This document shows, piece by piece, positions 7,745 to 13,540 of a stretch of 14,862 nt of DNA. A program made the translations under genes and the position numbers. Every line of letters begins with the position of its first letter. Position 1 is the first letter of the stretch. The notes beneath the pieces are model-generated. The model was not told the DNA's origin and made no database searches. It saw only the letters and a list, made by a program, of their open reading frames with translations. The stretch spans positions 1-14,862 of the forward strand of contig SOKR01000116.1 in the NCBI GenBank assembly GCA_004375675.1, read 5' to 3'. Origin of the DNA: Dehalococcoidia bacterium. GTDB lineage: Bacteria > Chloroflexota > Dehalococcoidia > Dehalococcoidales > BS750m-G39.

Positions 7745-8313
7745 GCCCGGCCTCCCTTCAGGAAGTTCTTGAGTATGTCCTTGCCGTTGTGGGTCATGAA
7801 GGACTCGGGGTGGAACTGGACGCCTTCGACCGGGTGCTGGCGGTGGCGCATGCCCATGATGGTCTCGTCTTCCGTCCAGGCGGTTACCTCCAGACAGTCG
7901 GGGAGGCCTTGGCGGGCGACCATCAAAGAGTGGTAGCGGATGGCGGGGAAGGGGTTGGGCAGGCCAGAGAAAACGCCACTGTCGTTGTGGTAAATCAACG
8001 AGGACTTGCCGTGCATAATCGTTTTGGCGGGGCCAAAGACGCCGCCGTAGCTGTGGCCGATACACTGGTGTCCCAGGCAGACGCCGAGCACGGGCAGCTT
8101 TTCTCCGAAGTGCCGAATGACGTCATTGGAGATGCCGGCGTGGAGGGGGGTGGAGGGGCCGGGGGAGATGACGATGCGCTCCGGCTGCATTTCTTCTATC
8201 TCCGCCAGCGTTATCTTATCGTTGCGCACCACCCGCACCTCTTCGCCCAGCTCGCTCAAGTACTGGAAGAGGTTGTAGGTAAAGCTATCGTAGTTGTCAA
8301 TGATTAACAGCAT
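7741..8313 (-). CDS. trpG: anthranilate synthase component II (glutamine amidotransferase)
   Basis: Class I glutamine amidotransferase that supplies ammonia to TrpE. The protein has 190 residues, normal length. The catalytic triad is Cys79 (GVCLGHQ), His168 and Glu170 (QFHPES), with the oxyanion region SPGPSTP at 50-56 and HGK at 101-103. The ATG at 8313 lies 1 base after the trpE stop, with GAGG 6 bases upstream. Proteins of this type can serve both anthranilate and 4-amino-4-deoxychorismate synthases. Its place between trpE and trpD supports the Trp role, but a shared folate role cannot be excluded from this window. Confidence 0.96.
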   Translation of the reverse strand: MLLIIDNYDSFTYNLFQYLSELGEEVRVVRNDKITLAEIEEMQPERIVISPGPSTPLHAGISNDVIRHFGEKLPVLGVCLGHQCIGHSYGGVFGPAKTIMHGKSSLIYHNDSGVFSGLPNPFPAIRYHSLMVARQGLPDCLEVTAWTEDETIMGMRHRQHPVEGVQFHPESFMTHNGKDILKNFLKGGRA

Positions 8314-8314
8314 T

Positions 8315-9742
8315 TTATTCCTCTGCAGCCTCCGCTTCCTCGATTGCCTTTAGTAAAGCCCGAGCCTTGCTCATCGTTTCTTCGTATTCCCGCGACGGAA
8401 CGCTGTCGTAGACGATGCCCGCGCCCGCCTGGACGTGGGCGGTGCCGTCGGTAAGTACAATCGTCCTGATGGTGATGGCGGTGTCCATAGCGCCGGAGAA
8501 GCTGAAGTAGCCGACGCAGCCGGCGTAGGGGCCTCTCTTGTCGGGCTCAAGCTCGGCGATGACCTCCATGGCGCGTATCTTGGGCGCGCCTGATACCGTG
8601 CCCGCGGGAAAGCAGGCGGCCAGGGCGTCGATGGGGGTGAGGTCGGAGCGGAGTTTGCCATCCACGTTGGTGACCAGATGCATAACATGGGAGTAGCGTT
8701 CCACGTCCATAAGCTCGCTGACCTCGACCGTGCCGGGCAGGCTCACCCGCCCGATATCATTTCGGCCCAGGTCAACGAGCATGATGTGCTCGGCGCGCTC
8801 CTTTTCGTCGGCGCGCAGCTCTTTTTCCAGCCTCTTGTCTTCAGCCGGGGTCTTGCCCCTCGGCCTTGTGCCCGCTAACGGGCGGGTGGTGACCTTGCCG
8901 TCTATGGCCCTGACCAAAATTTCGGGGGAGGAGCCGATAACCTGAAAGCCCTTAAAATCCAGGAAGAACATGTAGGGGGAGGGGTTAATGCGCCGCAGCG
9001 CCTGATAAATGGCTGACGGCGGGGTAACGGTGCGCCGACTTAGCCGCTGTGAGAGCACAATCTGGATGGCTTCGCCCGCGATGATGTATTCCCTGGCTTT
9101 AGCCACATTAGCCTCATATTCGGCTCTGGTGAGGTTTGAGACGACTTCAGGACGACGGGCGGGGGGCGGCGTGGGGTGGGGTGGCTCTAAGGGCTGCTTA
9201 AGCCTGTCCGCCAGTTCGTCTATTTTGGCTGTTGCTGCCCGATAGGCGTCATCGCCGTCGGGGCGGGCCAGGCTGACGATTTTAATCCTGTTCCGGGCGT
9301 GGTCGAAGATGAGGAACGTGTCCACGAGCATAAAGATCGATTCGGGCAGAGCCAGGGGGTCTGAGTCCGGCGAGGGTAATTCCTCCAGGCGGCGGATTGT
9401 CTCATAACTAAGGTAGCCGACGGCGCCGCCGCAGAAATCGGGTAGTCCTTCGACTGCCGCTAGCTTATACTTGGATAGCTCGGCGGCGAGGGGGGATAGG
9501 GGGTTGACCTTGTCCTCCTCCCTTGTCGTGAGCAGGCGGTAGGGCTCGGTGCCGATAAAGCTGTAGCCAGCGGCGCTATTGTTCTCCTCGACGCTCTCCA
9601 GGAGAAAGGCGTAATCGCCGCGCTTTATCTTCAGGAGCGCGGATAGAGGCGTCTCACCGCCGGCCGCTATCTCGCGGTAGACGGGCACCAGTTCGCCCCG
9701 GTCTTTAAGCTTTCTATATTCTTCTAAGTCGGGATGGTACAT
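8315..9742 (-). CDS. trpE: anthranilate synthase component I
   Basis: Converts chorismate to anthranilate with ammonia from TrpG. The protein has 475 residues. The N-terminal half carries PVYREI (20-25) and LLES (47-50), the site where Trp binds in feedback-inhibited homologues. A Pro-rich linker follows (PPHPTPPPARRP), then the chorismate-binding domain with PLAGTRPRG, LVDLGRNDIGRVS, ACFPAGTVSGAPK, RGPYAGCVGYF and QAGAGIVYDSVP. I chose the ATG at 9742 (MYHPDLEEYRKL) because GGGGAG lies 5 bases upstream and family homology starts there. The open frame continues upstream to a GTG at 9808, but that part is the leader's terminator and T-box motif. It is the first gene of the operon, so it is directly downstream of the leader that decides transcription. 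Confidence 0.97.
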   Translation of the reverse strand: MYHPDLEEYRKLKDRGELVPVYREIAAGGETPLSALLKIKRGDYAFLLESVEENNSAAGYSFIGTEPYRLLTTREEDKVNPLSPLAAELSKYKLAAVEGLPDFCGGAVGYLSYETIRRLEELPSPDSDPLALPESIFMLVDTFLIFDHARNRIKIVSLARPDGDDAYRAATAKIDELADRLKQPLEPPHPTPPPARRPEVVSNLTRAEYEANVAKAREYIIAGEAIQIVLSQRLSRRTVTPPSAIYQALRRINPSPYMFFLDFKGFQVIGSSPEILVRAIDGKVTTRPLAGTRPRGKTPAEDKRLEKELRADEKERAEHIMLVDLGRNDIGRVSLPGTVEVSELMDVERYSHVMHLVTNVDGKLRSDLTPIDALAACFPAGTVSGAPKIRAMEVIAELEPDKRGPYAGCVGYFSFSGAMDTAITIRTIVLTDGTAHVQAGAGIVYDSVPSREYEETMSKARALLKAIEEAEAAEE

Positions 9743-9753
9743 TTTTTCTCCCC

Positions 9754-9790
9754 AAAAAAATAACCCCTCGCCCGATAGGGGCGAGAGATT
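9754..9790 (-). terminator. intrinsic terminator of the T-box leader
   Basis: On the minus strand the arm AATCTCTCGCCC (9790-9779), loop CTATC and arm GGGCGAGGGGTT (9773-9762) form a 12-pair stem with two G-U pairs, followed by one A and seven T (9760-9754). It ends about 11 bases before the trpE ATG. Its 5' arm overlaps the CCCTA needed to pair with TAGGG of the T-box motif, so termination and antitermination exclude each other. Confidence 0.93.
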
Positions 9791-10063
9791 AATCTTTCGC
9801 GGTGCCACCCTAGTTATTCCTTCACAAGTGAAGGACTTCTCTTTTCAGGTACGGCTTCAATATTCTGGAGCGATACCTTGGGCTTTAATAACGGTACCCT
9901 CTCCGGCAAAGCCTACTCGGCCTTCTTTATTAAGGCCTTTCGGTCTGCAGCTCCCGAGCCCATTCAACCCCTGCGCCAGCGCCGGTTTTCACTTTCCCCG
10001 GCTCTCTGCTAGCCTCGCTGGGGGCCTACTAATCTCGTTCCCAGCCTTTAACTATATTCAATT
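9754..10063 (-). promoter_or_regulatory. T-box riboswitch leader, tryptophan specifier
   Basis: The roughly 310-base untranslated leader of trpE has the full set of T-box marks on the minus strand. Stem I contains an AACGAGATTAGTAG purine-rich segment near its base, CCAGCG pairing with CGCTGG, and a distal AGAGAGCCGGGG arm closed by ACCGGC. The specifier loop reads TTGAATGGGCTC, placing the codon TGG (Trp) at 9962-9960 after GAA. Further hairpins lie at 9919-9937 (GGCCTT/AAGGCC) and 9818-9835 (TCCTTCA/TGAAGGA). The T-box AGGGTGGCACCGCG is at 9811-9798. Its TGGC bulge would pair with a tRNA ending GCCA, and bacterial tRNA-Trp carries G73. From T-box knowledge, uncharged tRNA-Trp stabilises the antiterminator and lets trpE and the downstream genes be transcribed. 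The TGG call rests on position and context; no structure program was run. Confidence 0.95.
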
Positions 10064-10069
10064 AGGGGG

Positions 10070-10098
10070 AGTGTAGCCTATTGTCCGTTTTTTGTCAA
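10070..10098 (-). promoter_or_regulatory. sigma70-type promoter of the trp-aro operon
   Basis: On the minus strand, TTGACA (10098-10093) and TACACT (10075-10070) are separated by exactly 17 bases. This predicts a transcription start at about 10063, just upstream of the T-box leader. The -35 is a perfect consensus. No operator-like palindrome overlapping it is obvious. Confidence 0.85.
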
Positions 10099-10115
10099 GT
10101 GGGTAAAATGGGTGA

Positions 10116-10144
10116 TTGACTTTCGGGGGGAATAGTGATATATC
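10116..10144 (+). promoter_or_regulatory. sigma70-type promoter of the membrane protein-lipoprotein genes
   Basis: TTGACT (10116-10121) and TATATC (10139-10144) are separated by 17 bases, predicting a start at about 10151 and a leader of about 24 bases that holds the ribosome binding site. It is back-to-back with the trp promoter; the two -35 boxes are only 17 bases apart, so polymerases could compete. Confidence 0.75.
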
Positions 10145-10174
10145 TAGCTCAAAGTCGAAAGGAGGGCAAAAGCT

Positions 10175-10510
10175 ATGGCTGAAAAAAAGGGTAAGGCGGG
10201 CACCGGCCTGGAGCCGAATGTTGCCGGGTTACTGTGCTACGTACTGGGCTGGGTAAGCGGCTTGGTTTTCCTGCTTCTGGAGAAGGACGACAAGTTCGTG
10301 CGCTTTCACGCCATACAGTCGATAGTCGTCTTCGGCGCTATTAACCTGGCCTACTTCATCCTTTTCCGCATACCGATTATCGGCTGGGTATTCGGCTGGA
10401 TTCTCTGGGTGCTCGGCTTTGTCCTCTGGATTGTATTGATGATTAGAGCCTACCAGGGCGAGAAGATTAAGATGCCCGTAGCGGGCAATTTCGCCCAGAA
10501 ACAGGCTTGA
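10175..10510 (+). CDS. small three-helix membrane protein, Tic20/DUF4870-like
   Basis: A 111-residue inner-membrane protein with a short Lys-rich N-terminus and three hydrophobic segments at about 16-35, 46-64 and 66-90, then a polar tail. The segment EKDDKFVRFHAIQS between the first two helices (36-49) is the recognisable conserved part. In the DUF4870/Tic20-like small membrane proteins a charged stretch with a FHA.QS-type motif sits in the same place. The molecular function of these bacterial proteins is not established to my knowledge, and I assign none. The ATG at 10175 has AAAGGAGG 9 bases upstream and a good promoter before it. It is followed after 33 bases by the lipoprotein gene on the same strand, probably co-transcribed. 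Confidence 0.85.
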   Translation: MAEKKGKAGTGLEPNVAGLLCYVLGWVSGLVFLLLEKDDKFVRFHAIQSIVVFGAINLAYFILFRIPIIGWVFGWILWVLGFVLWIVLMIRAYQGEKIKMPVAGNFAQKQA

Positions 10511-10543
10511 GCTCAAGCTGTTAAATAATAGAGGAGGAATCAA

Positions 10544-11239
10544 ATGAAAAAAATCATATCATTGTTGCTGGTATTGGTGGTGGTGCTGGGTTGCGTGGGG
10601 CTGGCCGCCTGTAACGGCGGGGACGGCGGGGCGGTGGTCGATGACGGCGTGGCTGAGCCCACTAACGGCAACGGGAACGGCGACGGAAACGGAGATGGGA
10701 ACGGTAACGGTGGCGAGGAGAGTTTAGCCGACATTCTGGGGCACGGGACGGGCATAGACTCGGTTAGCTACGTTATGGAGACAACCGCTCCCGGTATGCC
10801 GACGATGACCGTGGAGATGTGGATGGAGGGGAACAAGTTTAGAACCGAGATGGACGAGCAGGGACAGCACATGATTTACCTGGCGAACTATGACACCGGG
10901 AAGGCGTACATGTACATGCCCGACGATAACATAGCCATACAGATAGACTTCGGCCAGGTATCCCCACCCGATTACGAAGATGTCCAGAACATACCCGCCT
11001 ATGACTATACTATTATCGGCACCGACACCGAGGACGGTAAGGTCTGCCTGGTGGTGGAATATAGCGCTGCCGGGGCGACGGTAAAGAGCTGGATATGGAA
11101 AGAGCACGGCTTCCCCGTCCGCATGGAGACAACGACCGCCGAAGGCACGATTATAGTCGTCTTTAAGGACATAGATTTCAGCGATATACCCGACGATATG
11201 TTCGAGCTGCCCGCCGGCGTCCAGATAATGGAGTTTTAA
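10544..11239 (+). CDS. secreted lipoprotein with Asn/Gly linker, LolA/DUF4412-like
   Basis: A 231-residue exported lipoprotein. Residues 1-22 are a signal peptide (MKK, then a Leu/Val-rich core) ending in the lipobox LAAC with Cys23 as the lipidated residue. A low-complexity Asn/Gly/Asp linker fills 41-57, encoded by hexamer-like GGNAAY repeats, and probably tethers the globular part away from the membrane. Residues about 60-231 look all-beta, with alternating segments such as SVSYVMETT, MTVEMWMEGNKFRTEM, KAYMYMP and KSWIWKEHGFPVRME. This pattern resembles the LolA/LppX-type or DUF4412 fold that binds lipid or other hydrophobic ligands. That is a resemblance, not a firm assignment. The ATG at 10544 has GAGGAGG 8 bases upstream. 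It follows the small membrane protein; a joint envelope role is only suggested by the context. Confidence 0.85.
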   Translation: MKKIISLLLVLVVVLGCVGLAACNGGDGGAVVDDGVAEPTNGNGNGDGNGDGNGNGGEESLADILGHGTGIDSVSYVMETTAPGMPTMTVEMWMEGNKFRTEMDEQGQHMIYLANYDTGKAYMYMPDDNIAIQIDFGQVSPPDYEDVQNIPAYDYTIIGTDTEDGKVCLVVEYSAAGATVKSWIWKEHGFPVRMETTTAEGTIIVVFKDIDFSDIPDDMFELPAGVQIMEF

Positions 11240-11298
11240 GACCACAGGCTGAATAAGGCTGTCGGGTTCTATCTTCACGGATAAGCCTTTATAAAAGT

Positions 11299-12027
11299 AT
11301 GAGTAAATTTATCGATAGGTTGAACTTGGTCTCGTCGGGCGGATTGGCGCCCCTGGGCTTTCGGGCGGCGGGAGCTAAGCCGAAGCCGAAGATGGTGCTA
11401 GTGGCGCATATCGCCGGGGCTGGCGCTAAAGCAGCCGCTACCGGCGCCGACGCGGTACTGCTCTCCATCCCCAAGGCGGGGGCAAAGCCGCCGAAGGCTT
11501 CGGGCAAAGCCAAGACCGATATTCCCTGGGGAGGCTGGCTGAAAGAGGTCAGCGGCCCGGCAATAAAGAAGCTGGGGGAGGGGGGCGCCGACTTTGTCGT
11601 CTTTCCCGCCGCCAGCGTCTCCAGTGCGATGCTCGAAGATGAGAAGCTGGGCAAGATAGTGGAGGTGGAGGCAGGGCTCGATGCCGGCTTGCTCAAGGCA
11701 ATCGACGACCTGCCCGTGGACGCGGTGCTCATCGCGGGGGGAAAGCTTTCCCTGACCTGGCAGGACCTTATGCTTTTCCGACGGGGCGTTAATATACTGA
11801 CCAAGCCGCTGCTGGTTGTGGTGTCGCCCGATATCATCGCCAGCGAGTTGCAGGCGCTATGCGAAGCCGGCGTGAGCGGGGTGGTGGCGGGGGGCAAATT
11901 GGACAAGCTGCGCCAGGCGATTGATAAACTGCCTTACCCGAAAGCGGGCAAGCGTCGAAAAGTCGAGCCTTTGGTGCCGCTAATTGGGGGTGGGGTGGTT
12001 TCCGAGGAAGAGGAAGAGGACGAGTAG
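11299..12027 (+). CDS. conserved-looking hypothetical protein, alpha/beta barrel-like
   Basis: I do not recognise this 242-residue protein. It has repeated hydrophobic strands spaced by helices: VLVAHI (33-38), ADAVLLSI (50-57), ADFVVFP (97-103), VDAVLIAGG (140-148), PLLVVVS (170-176) and GVSGVVAGG (191-199). This looks like part or all of a (beta/alpha) barrel. The tail is basic (KAGKRRK, 216-222), then ends in an acidic SEEEEEDE. There is no signal peptide or membrane segment. No ribosome binding site precedes the ATG at 11299. A TATAAA (11290-11295) lies just upstream, so the message could be leaderless or the gene could be read from the lipoprotein transcript. Codon use and strong amino-acid pattern support a real gene. 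Its stop lies 3 bases from the end of the opposing guaB3. Confidence 0.75.
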   Translation: MSKFIDRLNLVSSGGLAPLGFRAAGAKPKPKMVLVAHIAGAGAKAAATGADAVLLSIPKAGAKPPKASGKAKTDIPWGGWLKEVSGPAIKKLGEGGADFVVFPAASVSSAMLEDEKLGKIVEVEAGLDAGLLKAIDDLPVDAVLIAGGKLSLTWQDLMLFRRGVNILTKPLLVVVSPDIIASELQALCEAGVSGVVAGGKLDKLRQAIDKLPYPKAGKRRKVEPLVPLIGGGVVSEEEEEDE

Positions 12028-12030
12028 GCT

Positions 12031-13176
12031 TTAGGAGCCGCCCTGAGTCATCTGCCAGAACTTGCCCTCGGTGGTTATGGCGGGGGCGATGACCATTTCC
12101 GCTTTATGCATCTCCGCGATGTTGAGCGCGCCGCAGACGCCTAATGCCGTGCGCAGCGCTCCCACCAGGTTCTGGCTGCCGTCGGTAACCGAGGCGGGGC
12201 CGAAGAGAATCTGCTCCATTGTCCCTGTCGTGCCGACCTTTATCCTCGTCCCGCGGGGCAGGGCGGGGTGGGGGTTGGCCATACCCCAGTGATAGCCCAG
12301 TCCGGGCGCCTCCTTGGCCTGAGCCAGCACCGAGCCCAGCATGACGCCGTCAGCCCCGGCGGCGATGGCCTTGCAGATGTCTCCGCCGTTACGGAAACCG
12401 CCGTCGGTGATGATGGGCACGTAGCGGCCCGACTGGCGGAGGTAATCGTCACGGGCTAAGGCGCAGTCCATGGTGGCCGTTATCTGGGGAACGCCGACGC
12501 CCAGCACCTGCCTTGTGGTGCAGGCCGCACCGGGTCCTACGCCGATAAGAACGGCTGAAATGCCGGTCTCCATGAGTTCCCGGCAGGCGCTGTAGCTGAC
12601 GCAGTTGCCGACGATAACGGGTATCGACACCAGCTTGCGCAGCTTGGGGAAAATCAGCCCTTCGTAGCTCTTGGAGGTGTGGCGGGCAGTGGTCACCGTG
12701 GAAGCGACTACCAGTATGTCGGCCCTGGCTTCGGCGATGAGGGGAGCAAAGCGCTTGGTGTTGGCCGGTGTCACCGAGGCGGCGCAGACCGCCCCCGCTT
12801 TTTTAATCGCCTGAATCCTTTCGCCGATAAGGGTTTCCTTGATTGGCGCCGAGTAGCCCTTCTGGAGGAGGGGGGTGACCTTGTCGGCGGGGGCGCGGGC
12901 AATCTCGGCCAGGACGTCATCGGGGTTATCGTAGCGGGTCTGCACCCCTTCTAGATGGATGACGCCCAGCCCGCCCAGCTTGCTTAAAGTGACCGCTGTC
13001 CTGACATCGGTCACGCCGTCCATGGCTGAAGCCAGAATGGGGATAGAAAAGGTGATGCCTTCTATCTCGAGGTCAATGTTGGCTTGGTCGGGGTTGACGG
13101 TGATGTCTCCGGGGACGATGGCTACCTCGTCAAATCCGTATGAGCGTCGGAGTTCTCTGAATTTGGGTTTAGCCAT
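12031..13176 (-). CDS. guaB3: GuaB3-family IMP dehydrogenase-like protein, no CBS domains
   Basis: A 381-residue (beta/alpha)8 protein of the IMP dehydrogenase/GMP reductase superfamily. The catalytic cysteine loop is GVGPGAACTTRQVLGVGVPQ (212-231), with Cys219 at the thioimidate position. The phosphate site is ITDGGFRNGGDI (256-267), followed by AAGADGVMLGS. The CBS pair that sits in standard GuaB is absent; the stretch after residue 90 has no room for it. The region around HWGMANPHPALPRGTRIKVG is typical of GuaB3. From family knowledge, a cyanobacterial GuaB3 has been shown to have IMP dehydrogenase activity, so an NAD-dependent IMP to XMP role is likely but not certain. The ATG at 13176 has AAGGTG upstream. 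A longer reading to a TTG at 13227 would start inside the -35 box and was rejected. It has its own promoter and is convergent with the hypothetical gene. Confidence 0.92.
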   Translation of the reverse strand: MAKPKFRELRRSYGFDEVAIVPGDITVNPDQANIDLEIEGITFSIPILASAMDGVTDVRTAVTLSKLGGLGVIHLEGVQTRYDNPDDVLAEIARAPADKVTPLLQKGYSAPIKETLIGERIQAIKKAGAVCAASVTPANTKRFAPLIAEARADILVVASTVTTARHTSKSYEGLIFPKLRKLVSIPVIVGNCVSYSACRELMETGISAVLIGVGPGAACTTRQVLGVGVPQITATMDCALARDDYLRQSGRYVPIITDGGFRNGGDICKAIAAGADGVMLGSVLAQAKEAPGLGYHWGMANPHPALPRGTRIKVGTTGTMEQILFGPASVTDGSQNLVGALRTALGVCGALNIAEMHKAEMVIAPAITTEGKFWQMTQGGS

Positions 13177-13197
13177 CTCGCACCTTCTTAAACCACA

Positions 13198-13227
13198 ACT
13201 ATAGCAAAAGGGGTTCGGCAAAGTCAA
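13198..13227 (-). promoter_or_regulatory. promoter of guaB3
   Basis: On the minus strand, TTGACT (13227-13222) and TATAGT (13203-13198) are separated by 18 bases. The predicted start is near 13191, giving a leader of about 15 bases that contains AAGAAGGTG before the ATG at 13176. Confidence 0.8.
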
Positions 13228-13283
13228 GGGATTTTAGGGGGGGATTTTCGTCCTATCCCCACCTAATTAGCGAAGGTATTTCG

Positions 13284-13413
13284 TCCCACCCAAAACCCAC
13301 CCTACAGAGGTTAGACCTCTATTAACTCCTTATTTGGGGGTGTTTAAGAGGGGGCGCTAGCCCCCTTTACCTTAAAAGGGCGGTGGGTGGGAAAAGATAT
13401 AAAACAGGGTGGG
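13284..13413. repeat. nested G/C-rich inverted repeats in non-coding DNA
   Basis: TCCCACCCA (13284-13292) is the exact reverse complement of TGGGTGGGA (13384-13392), and CCCACCCT (13296-13303) of AGGGTGGG (13406-13413). Because the arms are similar, they could also pair crosswise. Between them lie a small hairpin AGAGGT-TAG-ACCTCT (13306-13320) and the stronger one at 13343-13376. No reading frame with coding character was seen. It could be a folded RNA element, a degenerate small mobile element, or merely G/C-run DNA. Confidence 0.55.
13343..13376. repeat. strong hairpin, GGGGGC-GCTA-GCCCCC
   Basis: A perfect 6-pair stem GGGGGC/GCCCCC (13350-13355 and 13360-13365) with loop GCTA, extended by one A-T pair. 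An outer TTTAAG/CTTAAA stem (13343-13348 and 13371-13376) sits beyond a short internal loop. No T-run follows on either strand (only TTTT within AAGGTTTT-type sequence), so it is not a canonical terminator. Confidence 0.65.
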
Positions 13414-13421
13414 GGAAAGCA

Positions 13422-13457
13422 GAGAGATTGCTTCGTCGCGGTGCTCCTCGCAATGAC
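13422..13457. repeat. short palindromic intergenic repeat, GATTGCTTCG...CTCGCAATGAC type
   Basis: The 36 bases have ends ATTGC (13427-13431) and GCAAT (13450-13454) in inverted orientation, around a core TTCGTCGC...GCTCCTC. From memory, closely similar short elements recur between genes in many environmental bacterial genomes, including Chloroflexota. I could not check copy number here; only one copy is in the window. Confidence 0.5.
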
Positions 13458-13486
13458 AAAAAGGGGCGCTGGGTCAGGGCGCATAG

Positions 13487-13515
13487 TGGACTGGGAGCTA
13501 GCTATGAGTTATAAT
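13487..13515 (+). promoter_or_regulatory. promoter of rsmI
   Basis: TGGACT (13487-13492) and a perfect TATAAT (13510-13515) are separated by 17 bases. The predicted start near 13522 leaves a leader of about 19 bases before the rsmI ATG, with only a weak ribosome binding site (GCGGAT). Confidence 0.7.
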
Positions 13516-13540
13516 AGCAAAAATCGGGCGGATAAAAACC

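Larger units (their letters stand above)
13177..13540. other. non-coding region between guaB3 and rsmI
   Basis: About 360 bases without a supported gene. From left to right it holds the guaB3 promoter, a GGGGAT/ATCCCC hairpin on either side of TTTTCGTCCT (about 13240-13260), the nested inverted repeats, the short palindromic repeat and the rsmI promoter. A 76-residue open frame from 13387 has no family resemblance and runs through the repeat and promoter, so I do not call it. Confidence 0.7.

Noticed and set aside
7745..8065. Upstream extension of the trpD frame
   Set aside because: It lies entirely within trpG in another frame and gives a Pro/Arg-rich peptide. The ATG at 7744 has a ribosome binding site and gives the normal family length.
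9743..9808. N-terminal extension of trpE from a GTG at 9808
   Set aside because: The extension is encoded by the T-box motif and terminator hairpin of the leader. The ATG at 9742 has a good ribosome binding site and family homology begins there.
11240..11298. Terminator between the lipoprotein and the hypothetical gene
   Set aside because: Only a 4-pair ACAG/CTGT stem without T-run was found, so read-through is as likely as a separate start.
13177..13227. Upstream extension of guaB3 from a TTG at 13227
   Set aside because: The TTG is the start of the -35 box of the predicted promoter, so it would not be in the message.
13306..13320. AGAGGT-TAG-ACCTCT hairpin as a transcription terminator
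   Set aside because: Perfect stem but no T-run on either strand, and it lies upstream, not downstream, of both neighbouring genes.
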